NCBI GenBank assembly: GCA_035295665.1
Contig: DATGIQ010000511.1
Span: 1 to 31,709, forward strand
From: DATGIQ01 sp035295665
GTDB lineage: Bacteria; Planctomycetota; Planctomycetia; Gemmatales; Gemmataceae
DNA length: 31,709 nucleotides
Direction of reading: 5' to 3'
Shown: positions 7,360 to 15,304 of the stretch, piece by piece
Layout: each line of letters starts with the position of its first letter
Position numbering within the stretch: position 1 is the first letter of the stretch
The notes under the pieces: generated by a model
The model's database searches: none
What the model was told of the DNA's origin: nothing
Seen by the model: only the letters and a program-made list of their open reading frames with translations
Made by a program: the position numbers and the translations under genes

Positions 7360-8769
7360 ATGGGAGTATTCTGCCCTATGGCCAAAAGCGTTCGCACTGT
7401 TTCAGGAAAAGCCATGGGCCGCCGGAGCCGGCATCTGCGTGTGGTCATGACCGTATTTGGGATCGTGGTCGCTGCTGGGGGCTTGTTCGCTTCGATCTGG
7501 TGCCGCGACCCGTCTCGCCAAATCCGCGGCGAAAAGCGAATACCCGAACCGCCTTCCGTTACAGCTACTGATCTTGACCCCGCCGTGCTAAGGGCCGTCG
7601 AGGCGGCACGCGCTACCGTCCTGCAATCCCCCCGCTCGGCCGAAGCTTGGGGGAAACTTGGCATGGTTCTGAGCGCCCACGAGTTGGCTACGGAAGCCAA
7701 CGCCTGCTTCCTTCAGGCTGAGCAGCTCGACCTGCGGGAACCGCGCTGGCCGTATTTCCAGGGGATCGAATTGTCGCAGCGCGCTCCCGAACAAGGCGCC
7801 GAGAAGCTGCAACGAGCGATCGAACTATTCGGCGGCAGTGCCGACGCGGCGAGGCTACGGCTCGGGGAACTGCTTTTGAGGCAAGGTCGGCTCGATGAAG
7901 CCGAAGCTCAGTTCCGCCTCCTTCTCCAGTGGCAGACGGATCATGCACGTGCGCATCTGGACCTGGCACGGCTGGCTCTCGACCGAGGCGACCTGCACGC
8001 AAGCCTCGACCACCTCAGCCCCTGCGCGTCCGACCAGCGCACCCAAAAGGCGTCTTGCGTGCTCGCCGCCGAAATATATCAGCGACTGGGTGACCCGGCA
8101 GCGGCTGATCAGCAACGGCAGCGTGCCGCCCAGCTTCCCGAGGATCTCGTCTGGCCCGATCCGGCAATGGACGAGATCTTGCGCCTCCGCACCGGGAAAC
8201 AGGTGCGGTTGGCCCGGGCCGATCGGCTCCTGAGCGCGGGAGACTATGCGAGTGCGCTCGCGCATTTGCGAGGAATTGTGCACGACTACCCCGAGTCGGA
8301 CTGGGGCTGGCTCTTGATGGGCAGGGCATTTCTCGCGCGCAAGGAATTGCCTGCCGCCGAAGCAGCGCTGCGAAAAGCAGCCAAGCTGGCCGATGCGTCG
8401 ATCGAAGTGCAATTCTACCTCGGCGTCGTCTTGCTCCTCGAGGACGATCCACGCTCCGCGGCCGGTTGTTTTCGCAGGGCGATCGAGATCAAGGCCGATT
8501 TTGCGGAAGCCCACCATAACCTGGGCCACTGCTTGCTTCGGCAAGGAGATCGGCAGGGTGCGGTCGAGGAGTTCCGCAAGGCCGTCGATTGCAAGCCCAA
8601 TTACGGCGACGCGCATCGCGATTTGGGCGAACTGCTGACCAAGAACGGTCAAGTTGCCGAAGCGCTTGTGCATCTGCGCTATGCTTGCCGATTGAATCCG
8701 GCGGAACAGCGAGGGAAAAAGCTCTTGGAGCAGGTGCTTGCGCAAATCGCGATTCCGGCCGGGCCCTGA
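7360..8769 (+). CDS. Membrane-anchored TPR protein, partner of the preceding CRTAC1 gene
   Basis: The product has up to 469 residues. ATG 7360 directly follows the TAA of the CRTAC1 gene. ATG 7414, behind AGGAAAA, is an equally good start and puts a basic patch (MGRRSRHLR) directly before the single N-terminal membrane segment (VVMTVFGIVVAAGGLFASI). The rest is made of tetratricopeptide repeats, for example AWGKLGMVL..EANACFLQAEQLDLREPRWPYFQGI, ARLRLGELLLRQGRLDEAEAQFR, and three regular repeats near the C-terminus (QFYLGVVLL..., AHHNLGHCLLRQGDRQGAVEEFR, AHRDLGELLTKNGQVAEAL). TPR domains bind proteins; the arrangement suggests a periplasm-facing scaffold working with the CRTAC1 lipoprotein. 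Two diverged paralogs lie at 24877-26238 and 29522-30910. Confidence 0.88.
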   Translation: MGVFCPMAKSVRTVSGKAMGRRSRHLRVVMTVFGIVVAAGGLFASIWCRDPSRQIRGEKRIPEPPSVTATDLDPAVLRAVEAARATVLQSPRSAEAWGKLGMVLSAHELATEANACFLQAEQLDLREPRWPYFQGIELSQRAPEQGAEKLQRAIELFGGSADAARLRLGELLLRQGRLDEAEAQFRLLLQWQTDHARAHLDLARLALDRGDLHASLDHLSPCASDQRTQKASCVLAAEIYQRLGDPAAADQQRQRAAQLPEDLVWPDPAMDEILRLRTGKQVRLARADRLLSAGDYASALAHLRGIVHDYPESDWGWLLMGRAFLARKELPAAEAALRKAAKLADASIEVQFYLGVVLLLEDDPRSAAGCFRRAIEIKADFAEAHHNLGHCLLRQGDRQGAVEEFRKAVDCKPNYGDAHRDLGELLTKNGQVAEALVHLRYACRLNPAEQRGKKLLEQVLAQIAIPAGP

Positions 8770-8889
8770 ATGCCGGCGAGAGTCCCCGCGGACCACAGCG
8801 CTAAAAAAGAGAATTCTGTTGACAGTAAGCTAACGTCGGTTATCGTAAGGAACGCTTTCCCTCCTTCCCTCCTGCCGGGAGATCTTGCG

Positions 8890-9906
8890 ATGACCTACCA
8901 TCCTCTCCATGTCCGGACGGCGTTCACGCTCATCGAATTGCTGGTTGTCATCGCGATCATTGCCGTGCTGATTGGACTACTGTTGCCGGCGGTACAAAAG
9001 GTGCGCGAGGCGGCCAACCGGGCGCAGTGCAGCAGCAATCTGAAGCAATTGGCTTTGGGCTGCCACAGTCACCACGACGTTTTTGGGACGCTGCCCCGTA
9101 ATGGCGACCAGTTTGACCTCAAAGAATCGCATGATAACATCGATTTCCCTGGCATTGGAACCGGTTGCTGTGGTCCTGCGGCTCCGCGCTGGAGCTGGAT
9201 TGCTCGCATGCTGCCGTACATCGAGCAGCAAAACCTTTTCGCCGAGGCCGGCATTCCCAACAACAAACTGAGCGCAAGCAAAACCACCTTGGCTGCCATC
9301 GCCACCGATCTCAAAGTCCTGGACTGTCCCAGCGACCGGTCGCCGCGCCAGCGGAACAGCACCGCCAACCTGGAAGGCTTTTCGGTCTCCGTCACCAATT
9401 ACCACGGCGTAAGCGGCTCGAACTGGGGCGAGGATGACTACCCTGTTGGCGTCCCCTTCAACACTCCTTACCGCCACCAAGGGAGCAACGGCTCCTATAA
9501 CGGGCTCGAGAAAGGGGACGGCATCTTTTGGCGCGCGGATATTCGTTCGGGCAATCTGAAACTCACGAGCATTACGGACGGCACCAGCAATACGTTCATG
9601 ATCGGTGAAGATGTGCCGGAGCTGAACGCACACAATGCCTGGTGCTATTCCAATGGGGCCAACGGCACCTGCGCGATCCCTCCCAATACGGGCGTCACTA
9701 TCGCCACCGGACCGAACAAATCGTTGGATTCGTCCGATAGTCTGAACTGGCCGGAGCGGTATTCGTTCCGCAGCCGGCACCCCGGCGGTTTGCAGTTCGC
9801 CTACGCCGACGCCTCGGTGCATTTCATCAAGGATGCGATCCCTTTCGACATCTATCGTGCGCTTGCAACGATCAAAGGGGGCGAGGCCACGGGAAATGAG
9901 CAGTAA
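8890..9906 (+). CDS. DUF1559 pseudopilin-like protein
   Basis: ATG 8890 has GGGAG 8 bp upstream; the frame is open back to 8770 but the extra codons are not protein-like. The 338-residue product has a classic type IV prepilin N-terminus, TAFTLIELLVVIAIIAVLIG, with cleavage expected before Phe and the conserved Glu at position +5. It is followed by the DUF1559 signature LLLPAVQKVREAANRAQCSSNLKQLALGCHSHHD (split: LLLPAVQKVREAA and RAQCSSNLKQLALGCH). This family is hugely expanded in planctomycetes. The usual C-terminal HPGG...ADGSV motif appears here as SRHPGGLQFAYADASVHFI, with Ala in place of the usual Gly. It is probably processed by a prepilin peptidase and assembled in the envelope. Its precise role is unknown. 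Confidence 0.92.
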   Translation: MTYHPLHVRTAFTLIELLVVIAIIAVLIGLLLPAVQKVREAANRAQCSSNLKQLALGCHSHHDVFGTLPRNGDQFDLKESHDNIDFPGIGTGCCGPAAPRWSWIARMLPYIEQQNLFAEAGIPNNKLSASKTTLAAIATDLKVLDCPSDRSPRQRNSTANLEGFSVSVTNYHGVSGSNWGEDDYPVGVPFNTPYRHQGSNGSYNGLEKGDGIFWRADIRSGNLKLTSITDGTSNTFMIGEDVPELNAHNAWCYSNGANGTCAIPPNTGVTIATGPNKSLDSSDSLNWPERYSFRSRHPGGLQFAYADASVHFIKDAIPFDIYRALATIKGGEATGNEQ

Positions 9907-10066
9907 GTCTGCGGGATGGTTCGGCGCGCAAAGCACAATCTCTACGGGAGGGCTTACGATCGCGGTTTTGGGTCATCTTCGCCTGTTTTCTTACGAAAAC
10001 GCCGTCGACCAGGAACGCAGCAGGAGAGGGAAGAATCAGACACTCAAGGTGCGAAAGGAGACACTC

Positions 10067-10702
10067 ATGAAAGCGGCTCGTTGGCGTGACTGTGTGCCTA
10101 TTCTTGCGGTCACCAGCGTGTTCATTGCCTGTACTCAAGCGGAGGCACAGGGGCCAAATCTTGCCCTCAACAAACCGGTCATCGACCAAAGTACTCAGTG
10201 GAACGATAGCCCCCAATTTGGTGGCCAGAACGTTACGGATGGGAACGTCTGTGAGATCGACCAGAACGAGGGCGGCACGGGCCTGTCCAGTTATTGGCTT
10301 GGTTCGGAGCAGTCGCAATTCGGTCAGTACGTCACGATTGATTTGCAGGTTCCAACCTTGATCACCGAAATCCATTTGCGGAACACGCACAATGCTCAAT
10401 TCAACGATCGCGCGACCCAAGACTTTCAAATCGAGGCGGGAAACACGACTGCAGTTGGCGGCACGTTACTCAAGCCGACCGTCACCCTCACCGACGCGGT
10501 TGTTATTCTGACGGGAACACTATCGAATATTGATTCGATCATCTGCCCGGACGAGATTCCGCCTGATATCTTTGATGCGAGCGGTGGTCTGATGACAGGC
10601 GGGCAACGGTTCCGGTACATAAGGTTTGTTACCGTCGATGCCTACGGCGGCAAGGGAAAGAACATCGGGCTCAACGAGATTGAGGTCTACGGATCACAAT
10701 AG
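10067..10702 (+). CDS. Exported F5/8 type C (discoidin-like) domain protein
   Basis: ATG 10067 is preceded by AAAGGAG (10054-10060), a strong ribosome binding site. The 211-residue product has a signal peptide ending near AEAQ and then a single F5/8 type C-like domain. That domain opens with NLALNKPV, continues with NVTDGN, YWLGSEQ, QYVTIDLQVPTLITEIHLRN and closes with FRYIRFVTVDAYGGKGKNIG then LNEIEVYG. Such domains bind carbohydrates or surfaces. There is no catalytic module, so this is probably a secreted binding protein. It lies 160 bp downstream of the DUF1559 gene on the same strand, and a strong hairpin follows it. Confidence 0.85.
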   Translation: MKAARWRDCVPILAVTSVFIACTQAEAQGPNLALNKPVIDQSTQWNDSPQFGGQNVTDGNVCEIDQNEGGTGLSSYWLGSEQSQFGQYVTIDLQVPTLITEIHLRNTHNAQFNDRATQDFQIEAGNTTAVGGTLLKPTVTLTDAVVILTGTLSNIDSIICPDEIPPDIFDASGGLMTGGQRFRYIRFVTVDAYGGKGKNIGLNEIEVYGSQ

Positions 10703-10733
10703 ACGGTTGGCTGCATACGGATTGCAAGCACAA

Positions 10734-10768
10734 ACGAGGGCCGGCCTTCCAAGGGAGGCGGCCCTCGT
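10734..10768 (+). terminator. Strong hairpin after the F5/8 type C gene
   Basis: ACGAGGGCCG (10734-10743) and CGGCCCTCGT (10759-10768) form a perfect 10-bp stem with a 15-nt loop, starting 31 bp past the stop codon. There is no T-tract, so it may be a factor-assisted terminator. It overlaps the start of an IS630 remnant, so it may alternatively derive from that element. Confidence 0.5.
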
Positions 10769-11041
10769 TCGCGGTGATCTTCGGCGTGAGCCGGTCCCTC
10801 GTCCGGGTGTTGCCTCTGTCACCGTACTCGTCGGGCTTCTCGCCGATGGAGCCCTGCTTATCGAAGGTGAAGCAGACGCTGCACGCTGCCGAGGCGCCCA
10901 GGTCCTATTGAGGGCAAACCCTGGTCTAGGCGTCGATGCGCCCCAACGGGCGTCAGCCAGCGCTGTAGCTCATGACCACTCGGCCCCGTGCATGCGAGCG
11001 AAGACCTCGGCCAGCCGATTTCGCCAACACAGCCTAGAATA
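10751..11041 (+). pseudogene. Internally deleted IS630-family transposase remnant
   Basis: From 10780 the frame reads FGVSRSLVR, typical of the N-terminal helix-turn-helix of IS630 transposases. It runs straight into LPLSPYSSGFSPMEPCLSKV and KQTLHAAEA, which matches the C-terminal LPPYSPDFNPIE-WSKLK region with the last catalytic Glu. The whole DDE core between is missing, and TGA 10909 ends the frame. Beyond it, out-of-frame text near 11015-11040 still resembles the usual C-terminal GWFAHCGY end. This is a dead element filling much of the gap between 10703 and 11214. I see nothing else there. Confidence 0.65.
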
Positions 11042-11214
11042 AATCCTTGCCGTGGGTCTCCCAGCTCAGCCGCAAGTGCCAATGAGCATCCGGCGACACC
11101 AATCGCCGGCCGACGCGTCCATGCAACCCGACCAACCGAAAGGCTCGAAACCTCCGGCTCCTGGGGACCCCGCGAGATCGCGCACGCGAATACGCACTTT
11201 TTGAAGAGGGAAAC

Positions 11215-12189
11215 ATGACACAGAACACCATCGGCAACCGAACGACCCGAAGAGCATTTCTCGGCGGCACAGCTGTCCTGGCCGCATCCGCCGTCCTGCC
11301 GCGCAGCGTCTTCAGCGCTGAAGCCGACAAGCCCAACTCCGTCTTCAACGGCGTACGCATTGGTTGCATCACCTACAGTTATCGCAGCGGGCCGAATACG
11401 GCCGAGTACACGCTCGATTGTCTCCTCAAGGATGGCCTGAGCGAAACCGAGCTCATGGATGGCCCCATCCGTACTTTTGCCGGAATCACCGGTGGCGGCG
11501 GGCGAGGACGGGGTCGGGGAGATGGGCAGGGCAAAGACGCCCAGAAAGCGGTGCCTCCCCCGGTGAGCAATGCGGACCGCGCCAAGCTCCGTGAGACGCA
11601 ACTCGCCCGGTGCGTCCAGCTCCGCAAGATGTACAACGACGCCGGCGTCAACATCCACATCCACAAGTTCCCCTTCGGCCCAACCGACGACGACATCGAC
11701 TTCAACTTCGAGATCGCCAAGGCTCTGGGCTGCAAGGCAATCACCACCGAGCGCAACGACCAACAGGTCAAGCGCCTCGCTCCGTTTGCCGAGAAGCACC
11801 GGATTTGGGTCGCCTTCCACAACCACACGAACAACACGCCGAGGATTGATGAGATCGATCCGCTGATGCGCGTCGGCCCCTACATCGGCTTCAACTTCGA
11901 CATTGGGCACTACGTCGCCGGCACCAAGGGCAAGTCGCCGATCCCGGTCCTCGAAAAATACCACCAGAAGATCATTAGCTTGCACCTCAAGGACCGCACC
12001 GCCGACGGGGTGGGCAATCTCCCCTGGGGCAAGGGTCAGACACCGATCAGGGAAGTCCTGCAACTGCTCAAGAAGGAGAAGTGGCCGATCTACGCCGACA
12101 TCGAGCTGGAATACCCGATCCCGCCGGGCTCCGATGCGGTGAAGGAAGTGGCCAAATGCGTGCAATACTGCAAGGAAGCTCTCGCGTGA
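11215..12189 (+). CDS. Tat-exported sugar phosphate isomerase/epimerase-like (TIM barrel) protein
   Basis: ATG 11215 follows GAGGG. The 324-residue product begins with a twin-arginine signal (TTRRAFLGGTAVLAASAVLP). The mature part resembles the xylose isomerase-like AP endonuclease 2 TIM-barrel family: GCITYSYRS at the first strand, then NIHIHKFPFGPTDDDIDFNF, KAITTERND, VAFHNHTNN, FNFDIGHYVAG, SLHLKDRT and YADIELEYP. The conserved His, Asp and Glu residues (HNH, DIGH, HLKD, DIE) are those expected to hold a metal. A Gly/Arg-rich insert (GGGGRGRGRGDGQGK, about residues 94-108) is a loop seen in related planctomycete proteins. The substrate is unknown; a periplasmic sugar is likely. The M49 peptidase follows after 126 bp. 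Confidence 0.88.
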   Translation: MTQNTIGNRTTRRAFLGGTAVLAASAVLPRSVFSAEADKPNSVFNGVRIGCITYSYRSGPNTAEYTLDCLLKDGLSETELMDGPIRTFAGITGGGGRGRGRGDGQGKDAQKAVPPPVSNADRAKLRETQLARCVQLRKMYNDAGVNIHIHKFPFGPTDDDIDFNFEIAKALGCKAITTERNDQQVKRLAPFAEKHRIWVAFHNHTNNTPRIDEIDPLMRVGPYIGFNFDIGHYVAGTKGKSPIPVLEKYHQKIISLHLKDRTADGVGNLPWGKGQTPIREVLQLLKKEKWPIYADIELEYPIPPGSDAVKEVAKCVQYCKEALA

Positions 12190-12315
12190 GGAGCGAATGC
12201 CTTCGAGACGAACTTCTTTTCCATCATGGCGCGAACGCAAGCCCTGCTGCGGATCATTGACCGCGCCGATAGCAGCCGTACGCTAATCAGAAACATTCGA
12301 CGCAGAGGATTTCTC

Positions 12316-14313
12316 ATGGAAAAGTGCATTTTGGGGCTCATCCTTCTTTCTTTCGCCGGCACCATTGCCTGGGCCGACGAGATGAAGGTCACGCCCGCAA
12401 CCGTGCCGCCAACCGTCCGCGTCCAGAGCGCTGCCCCGCGCGGCAAAGTTTGGGAGGGGCTCTCGGACAAGGAAAAGAAACTCGCCTACCGCCTCATGCA
12501 GGCCGCCAACGCGGGCCGCGACCTCCTTTTTTACCAAACCCATCGCCATTCCCTGAAAATCAAGCAGCTGTTGGAAGCCTCCCTGTCTGCGGACCAGCTC
12601 CCGGAGACGAAGACCTTGCTGGGAGAGAAGCCGTTTAACGAGTATTTGGTCTACGCCGCCAAGTTCCTGGACCAGTGTGGACCCTACGCCGGCTCCAATC
12701 GCAAGTATATTCTCCGCCAGGTAACGGCGGACCAAGTCGGGAAACTGCTGACCCGCCACGTGCCGGACCTCGACGCTGCAGCACGCGCCGAGATCGCGCG
12801 ACTGCTAACCGACCCCACTTACGAGGTCCAGGAATATCCCGAGGATCCGGAGGGCAAAGGCCTGGAGAAAACCGGCAGTAACTACTATCAACATGGCATC
12901 ACCGGCGCGGAGGTCCGCAGTGTCCTCGACAAGAGTCTGAAGCCGACCCTCAATTGCCGCGTCGCCCGTTCGGACCACGGCCTGACGTGCCAGGTGATGA
13001 CGACGCAGAGCCCCGGCCTGGTCGGCGAACGTCTGCGAACCGTAGTCGCCGAGCTGGAGGCGGCCCGGCCGTACGCGCTCACGGCGCATCAGAAGGCCGA
13101 GATCGATTACCTGGTCGCTTACTTCCGCGGCGGCGACGTGGAGGACTTCCGCAAGGCGAGTATCGAGTGGGTGCGCGACCGCGCCGCCTCGCGCGTCGAT
13201 TTCATGCTCGGATGGGTCGAGTTTGAAGGCGACTGGCTGTCGCGCATGGCCTCCTGGGAATCGTACGTGCAAATCGTCGATCCCGAGGTTAGCCGGCTTG
13301 CCGAGGCCCTCGCACGGCGGGCCCAGTCGTTCGAGGACGCCATGCCGTATAGCCGCTTCAAGAAGAAGTTCCCGGCCGACTACTCACCGCCGGCCATCAT
13401 GGTCTACTACTTCCAGGAAATCGCCGCCCTGCGCTCGGGCGGCTACAACTTACCGAACTTTGATGACATCCGCCGCGACGTCGGGGCCAAGAACGTCATT
13501 CGGCTGCCCATGCCGGGCGAGGACGAGGATCCCAACTTGCGAGCCGCGCGTCTGCAAGCGCTGCGCGAGTTCCTGCCGGCAGCCAAGGTCGAGCCGGTCA
13601 TGGCGCATCGCGAGAAGGTCTGGCGCAACCTGGTGCTGATGCACGAGATCATCGGCCACGGCTCCGGGACCTACGATACAACCCGATACGGCGCGACAGA
13701 CGACCCCGTCTCTGTGCTCGGCAATCTAGGCGGGGCGCTGGAAGAGCAGCGTGCCGACCTGACGGCGCTCGTGTTCGCCGGCGACCATCGCCTGGTCGAG
13801 ATCGGCGCTTGCAAGGACGATGCCGAAGCCGCGCTCTTCCGTCGGTTGACCTACGATGCCTACCTGGGCGACTTCCTCCAACGGCTGTCGCGCGATCAAA
13901 CCGTAACCGAGATCCATCAGCGGGGCCATTGGCTGTTCCTCAACAAGCTCCTGGAGGCGGGGGCCATCGGCTGGGTGGCGCGCGACGGTGGAGAAAAAAC
14001 GTTGGCCAACCAGGTGCTGGCCGTGAAGGATTACGACAAGGTTCAGCAAGTGGCTCACGACCTGCTGGGCGAACTTCAGGCGATCAAGGCGAACCGCGCG
14101 GAGGCGAAGCTGAAGGAGCTGTTCGCCAAATACGCCCCGCTCGACGCTGTCCACGAGCCGTGGGCGCAGGCCGTCATCCAGCGTGGGAAATCCTTGCTCG
14201 TCAACGCCGGGTATGTCGAGCAGCCATGGCGCGTCACGCACGATGGCAAGTACGAAAGCTTCGGCGGCCAGACTCTGGAAACCATTGCCCCGTTCTGGAG
14301 TCTGCGCCGATAG
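12316..14313 (+). CDS. Exported dipeptidyl-peptidase III-like metallopeptidase (family M49)
   Basis: ATG 12316 with AGAGGA 6 bp upstream is chosen over earlier in-frame starts because it opens a good signal peptide (MEKCILGLILLSFAGTIAWA). The product has 665 residues. The M49 zinc motif HEIIGH is at residues 443-448, corresponding to HELLGH in dipeptidyl-peptidase III. The second motif EEQRAD at 476-481 corresponds to EECRAE/D and supplies the third zinc ligand. The family removes dipeptides from the N-terminus of peptides and is usually cytosolic in eukaryotes; the signal peptide here predicts a periplasmic or envelope enzyme. Upstream on the same strand is the Tat-exported isomerase-like gene. 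Confidence 0.88.
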   Translation: MEKCILGLILLSFAGTIAWADEMKVTPATVPPTVRVQSAAPRGKVWEGLSDKEKKLAYRLMQAANAGRDLLFYQTHRHSLKIKQLLEASLSADQLPETKTLLGEKPFNEYLVYAAKFLDQCGPYAGSNRKYILRQVTADQVGKLLTRHVPDLDAAARAEIARLLTDPTYEVQEYPEDPEGKGLEKTGSNYYQHGITGAEVRSVLDKSLKPTLNCRVARSDHGLTCQVMTTQSPGLVGERLRTVVAELEAARPYALTAHQKAEIDYLVAYFRGGDVEDFRKASIEWVRDRAASRVDFMLGWVEFEGDWLSRMASWESYVQIVDPEVSRLAEALARRAQSFEDAMPYSRFKKKFPADYSPPAIMVYYFQEIAALRSGGYNLPNFDDIRRDVGAKNVIRLPMPGEDEDPNLRAARLQALREFLPAAKVEPVMAHREKVWRNLVLMHEIIGHGSGTYDTTRYGATDDPVSVLGNLGGALEEQRADLTALVFAGDHRLVEIGACKDDAEAALFRRLTYDAYLGDFLQRLSRDQTVTEIHQRGHWLFLNKLLEAGAIGWVARDGGEKTLANQVLAVKDYDKVQQVAHDLLGELQAIKANRAEAKLKELFAKYAPLDAVHEPWAQAVIQRGKSLLVNAGYVEQPWRVTHDGKYESFGGQTLETIAPFWSLRR

Positions 14314-14493
14314 CCGTGCGAGAATCGGCCTGGAAGAGGAAAACCCCTGGGCTGCTGCGCTAGCTAGGGCGGCCTCCCCAACAATAATTCTGCTCGCCAA
14401 GAGCACACGTCGCCATTCTCGACAACGGCCGATTCGCAACCTATAGTTGCGTAGCGGTGCGCCTCCACGGTGTGTCAAGCACGAGTCCTCAAT

Positions 14494-15108
14494 ATGTCCA
14501 TTGACTACAGGCCGATTGAAATCGTGTCCCAGCCGCGGAAAACAGGCCTGAGCCTCCGTGACTGGCTAATCCTCACGGGCGTGCTGGGAGGGCTGATTGG
14601 TTGTGCCGCGTACATTGCCATGCGGTACAAGAGTATGGTAACCGCCGAGAAGGCGCGCTTCCAGCCCGCCATGGCCGAACTTCTCCTTGCTCCAGTCGCG
14701 GGAGCTCCCGATGGCGCCCGCCCCCGCATCGGGAAGGTGGTTCTCGTGAATATCGCCAAGCGTGAAATCGATGAACTTCACTTCATGCTTCCGGAGAGCA
14801 TCCGCGCCCAGTCCCCGGAAGAGGCCACGGCGCTGGGGCAACTCCAATACACGAGGCAGGTAATCGGACGATATGGGAAGAGTGATGCGCGGGCCGTGCA
14901 GCTGAGCTGCATCTTGACCGTGATCGATCGGAAGACGCGGACAGTCATCGCCAGCCGTCCGTTTCAGTGGGGCAACCCAACCACCTCGATCTCCAGCGTT
15001 GGCGCCCATGGGGACGTCATTGGCTCAGCGCCGCGGAGCGAAATCACCGACTTCCTGAGAGATCTCCGTGAACCCAGCGAGGGGAACCTCTCTGCGCGAA
15101 GCCGATAG
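14494..15108 (+). CDS. Membrane-anchored hypothetical protein
   Basis: ATG 14494 gives 204 residues; GTG 14470 in the same frame is an alternative, and neither has a clear ribosome binding site. A short cytoplasmic N-terminus is followed by one membrane segment at about residues 25-46 (WLILTGVLGGLIGCAAYIAM). A soluble domain of mixed alpha/beta character follows, containing GKVVLVNIAKREIDELHF and CILTVIDRKTRTVIASRPF. No family was recognised. The alternating strand text and the type II orientation suggest a small periplasmic domain. It stands alone between the M49 gene and the converging AlkZ-like gene. Confidence 0.65.
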   Translation: MSIDYRPIEIVSQPRKTGLSLRDWLILTGVLGGLIGCAAYIAMRYKSMVTAEKARFQPAMAELLLAPVAGAPDGARPRIGKVVLVNIAKREIDELHFMLPESIRAQSPEEATALGQLQYTRQVIGRYGKSDARAVQLSCILTVIDRKTRTVIASRPFQWGNPTTSISSVGAHGDVIGSAPRSEITDFLRDLREPSEGNLSARSR

Positions 15109-15129
15109 TACCAGCATTCATCATCTCCC

Positions 15130-15301
15130 GCTAGCTACTCCAGCACTCCCTCATCAGGCGGCATACGTGCTCCCAGTTATTTGTCGTCTTGGCGCTCTTC
15201 GTTGTGGTGACCGCCATGTACTGGTCGATCTCCTCCTTCGAGAGATCGGCCCTCGTTCCGTCAAGAAATGCACGCAAATGGGTCTTGGTTGTCCGCTGAT
15301 T
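15130..15301 (-). other. Short protein-like minus-strand frame, possible gene fragment
   Basis: Between the converging genes, the minus strand encodes a frame with HLRAFLDGTRADLSKEEIDQ, then YMAVTTTKSAKTTNNWEHVC, ending RLMRECWSS and TAG. It reads like the C-terminal end of a real protein, but has no proper start: a stop codon lies just upstream at the end of the AlkZ-like gene. It may be a fragment, or a very short gene starting inside the frame. The family is not recognised. Confidence 0.25.
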
Positions 15302-15304
15302 TTC

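Noticed and set aside
7855..8796. Minus-strand frame of 313 codons opposite the TPR gene
   Set aside because: It is a shadow of the TPR repeats, caused by codon bias in GC-rich DNA.
10858..12240. Minus-strand frame of 460 codons
   Set aside because: It lies opposite the Tat-exported isomerase gene, whose motifs and ribosome binding site are clear; the minus-strand product resembles no known family.
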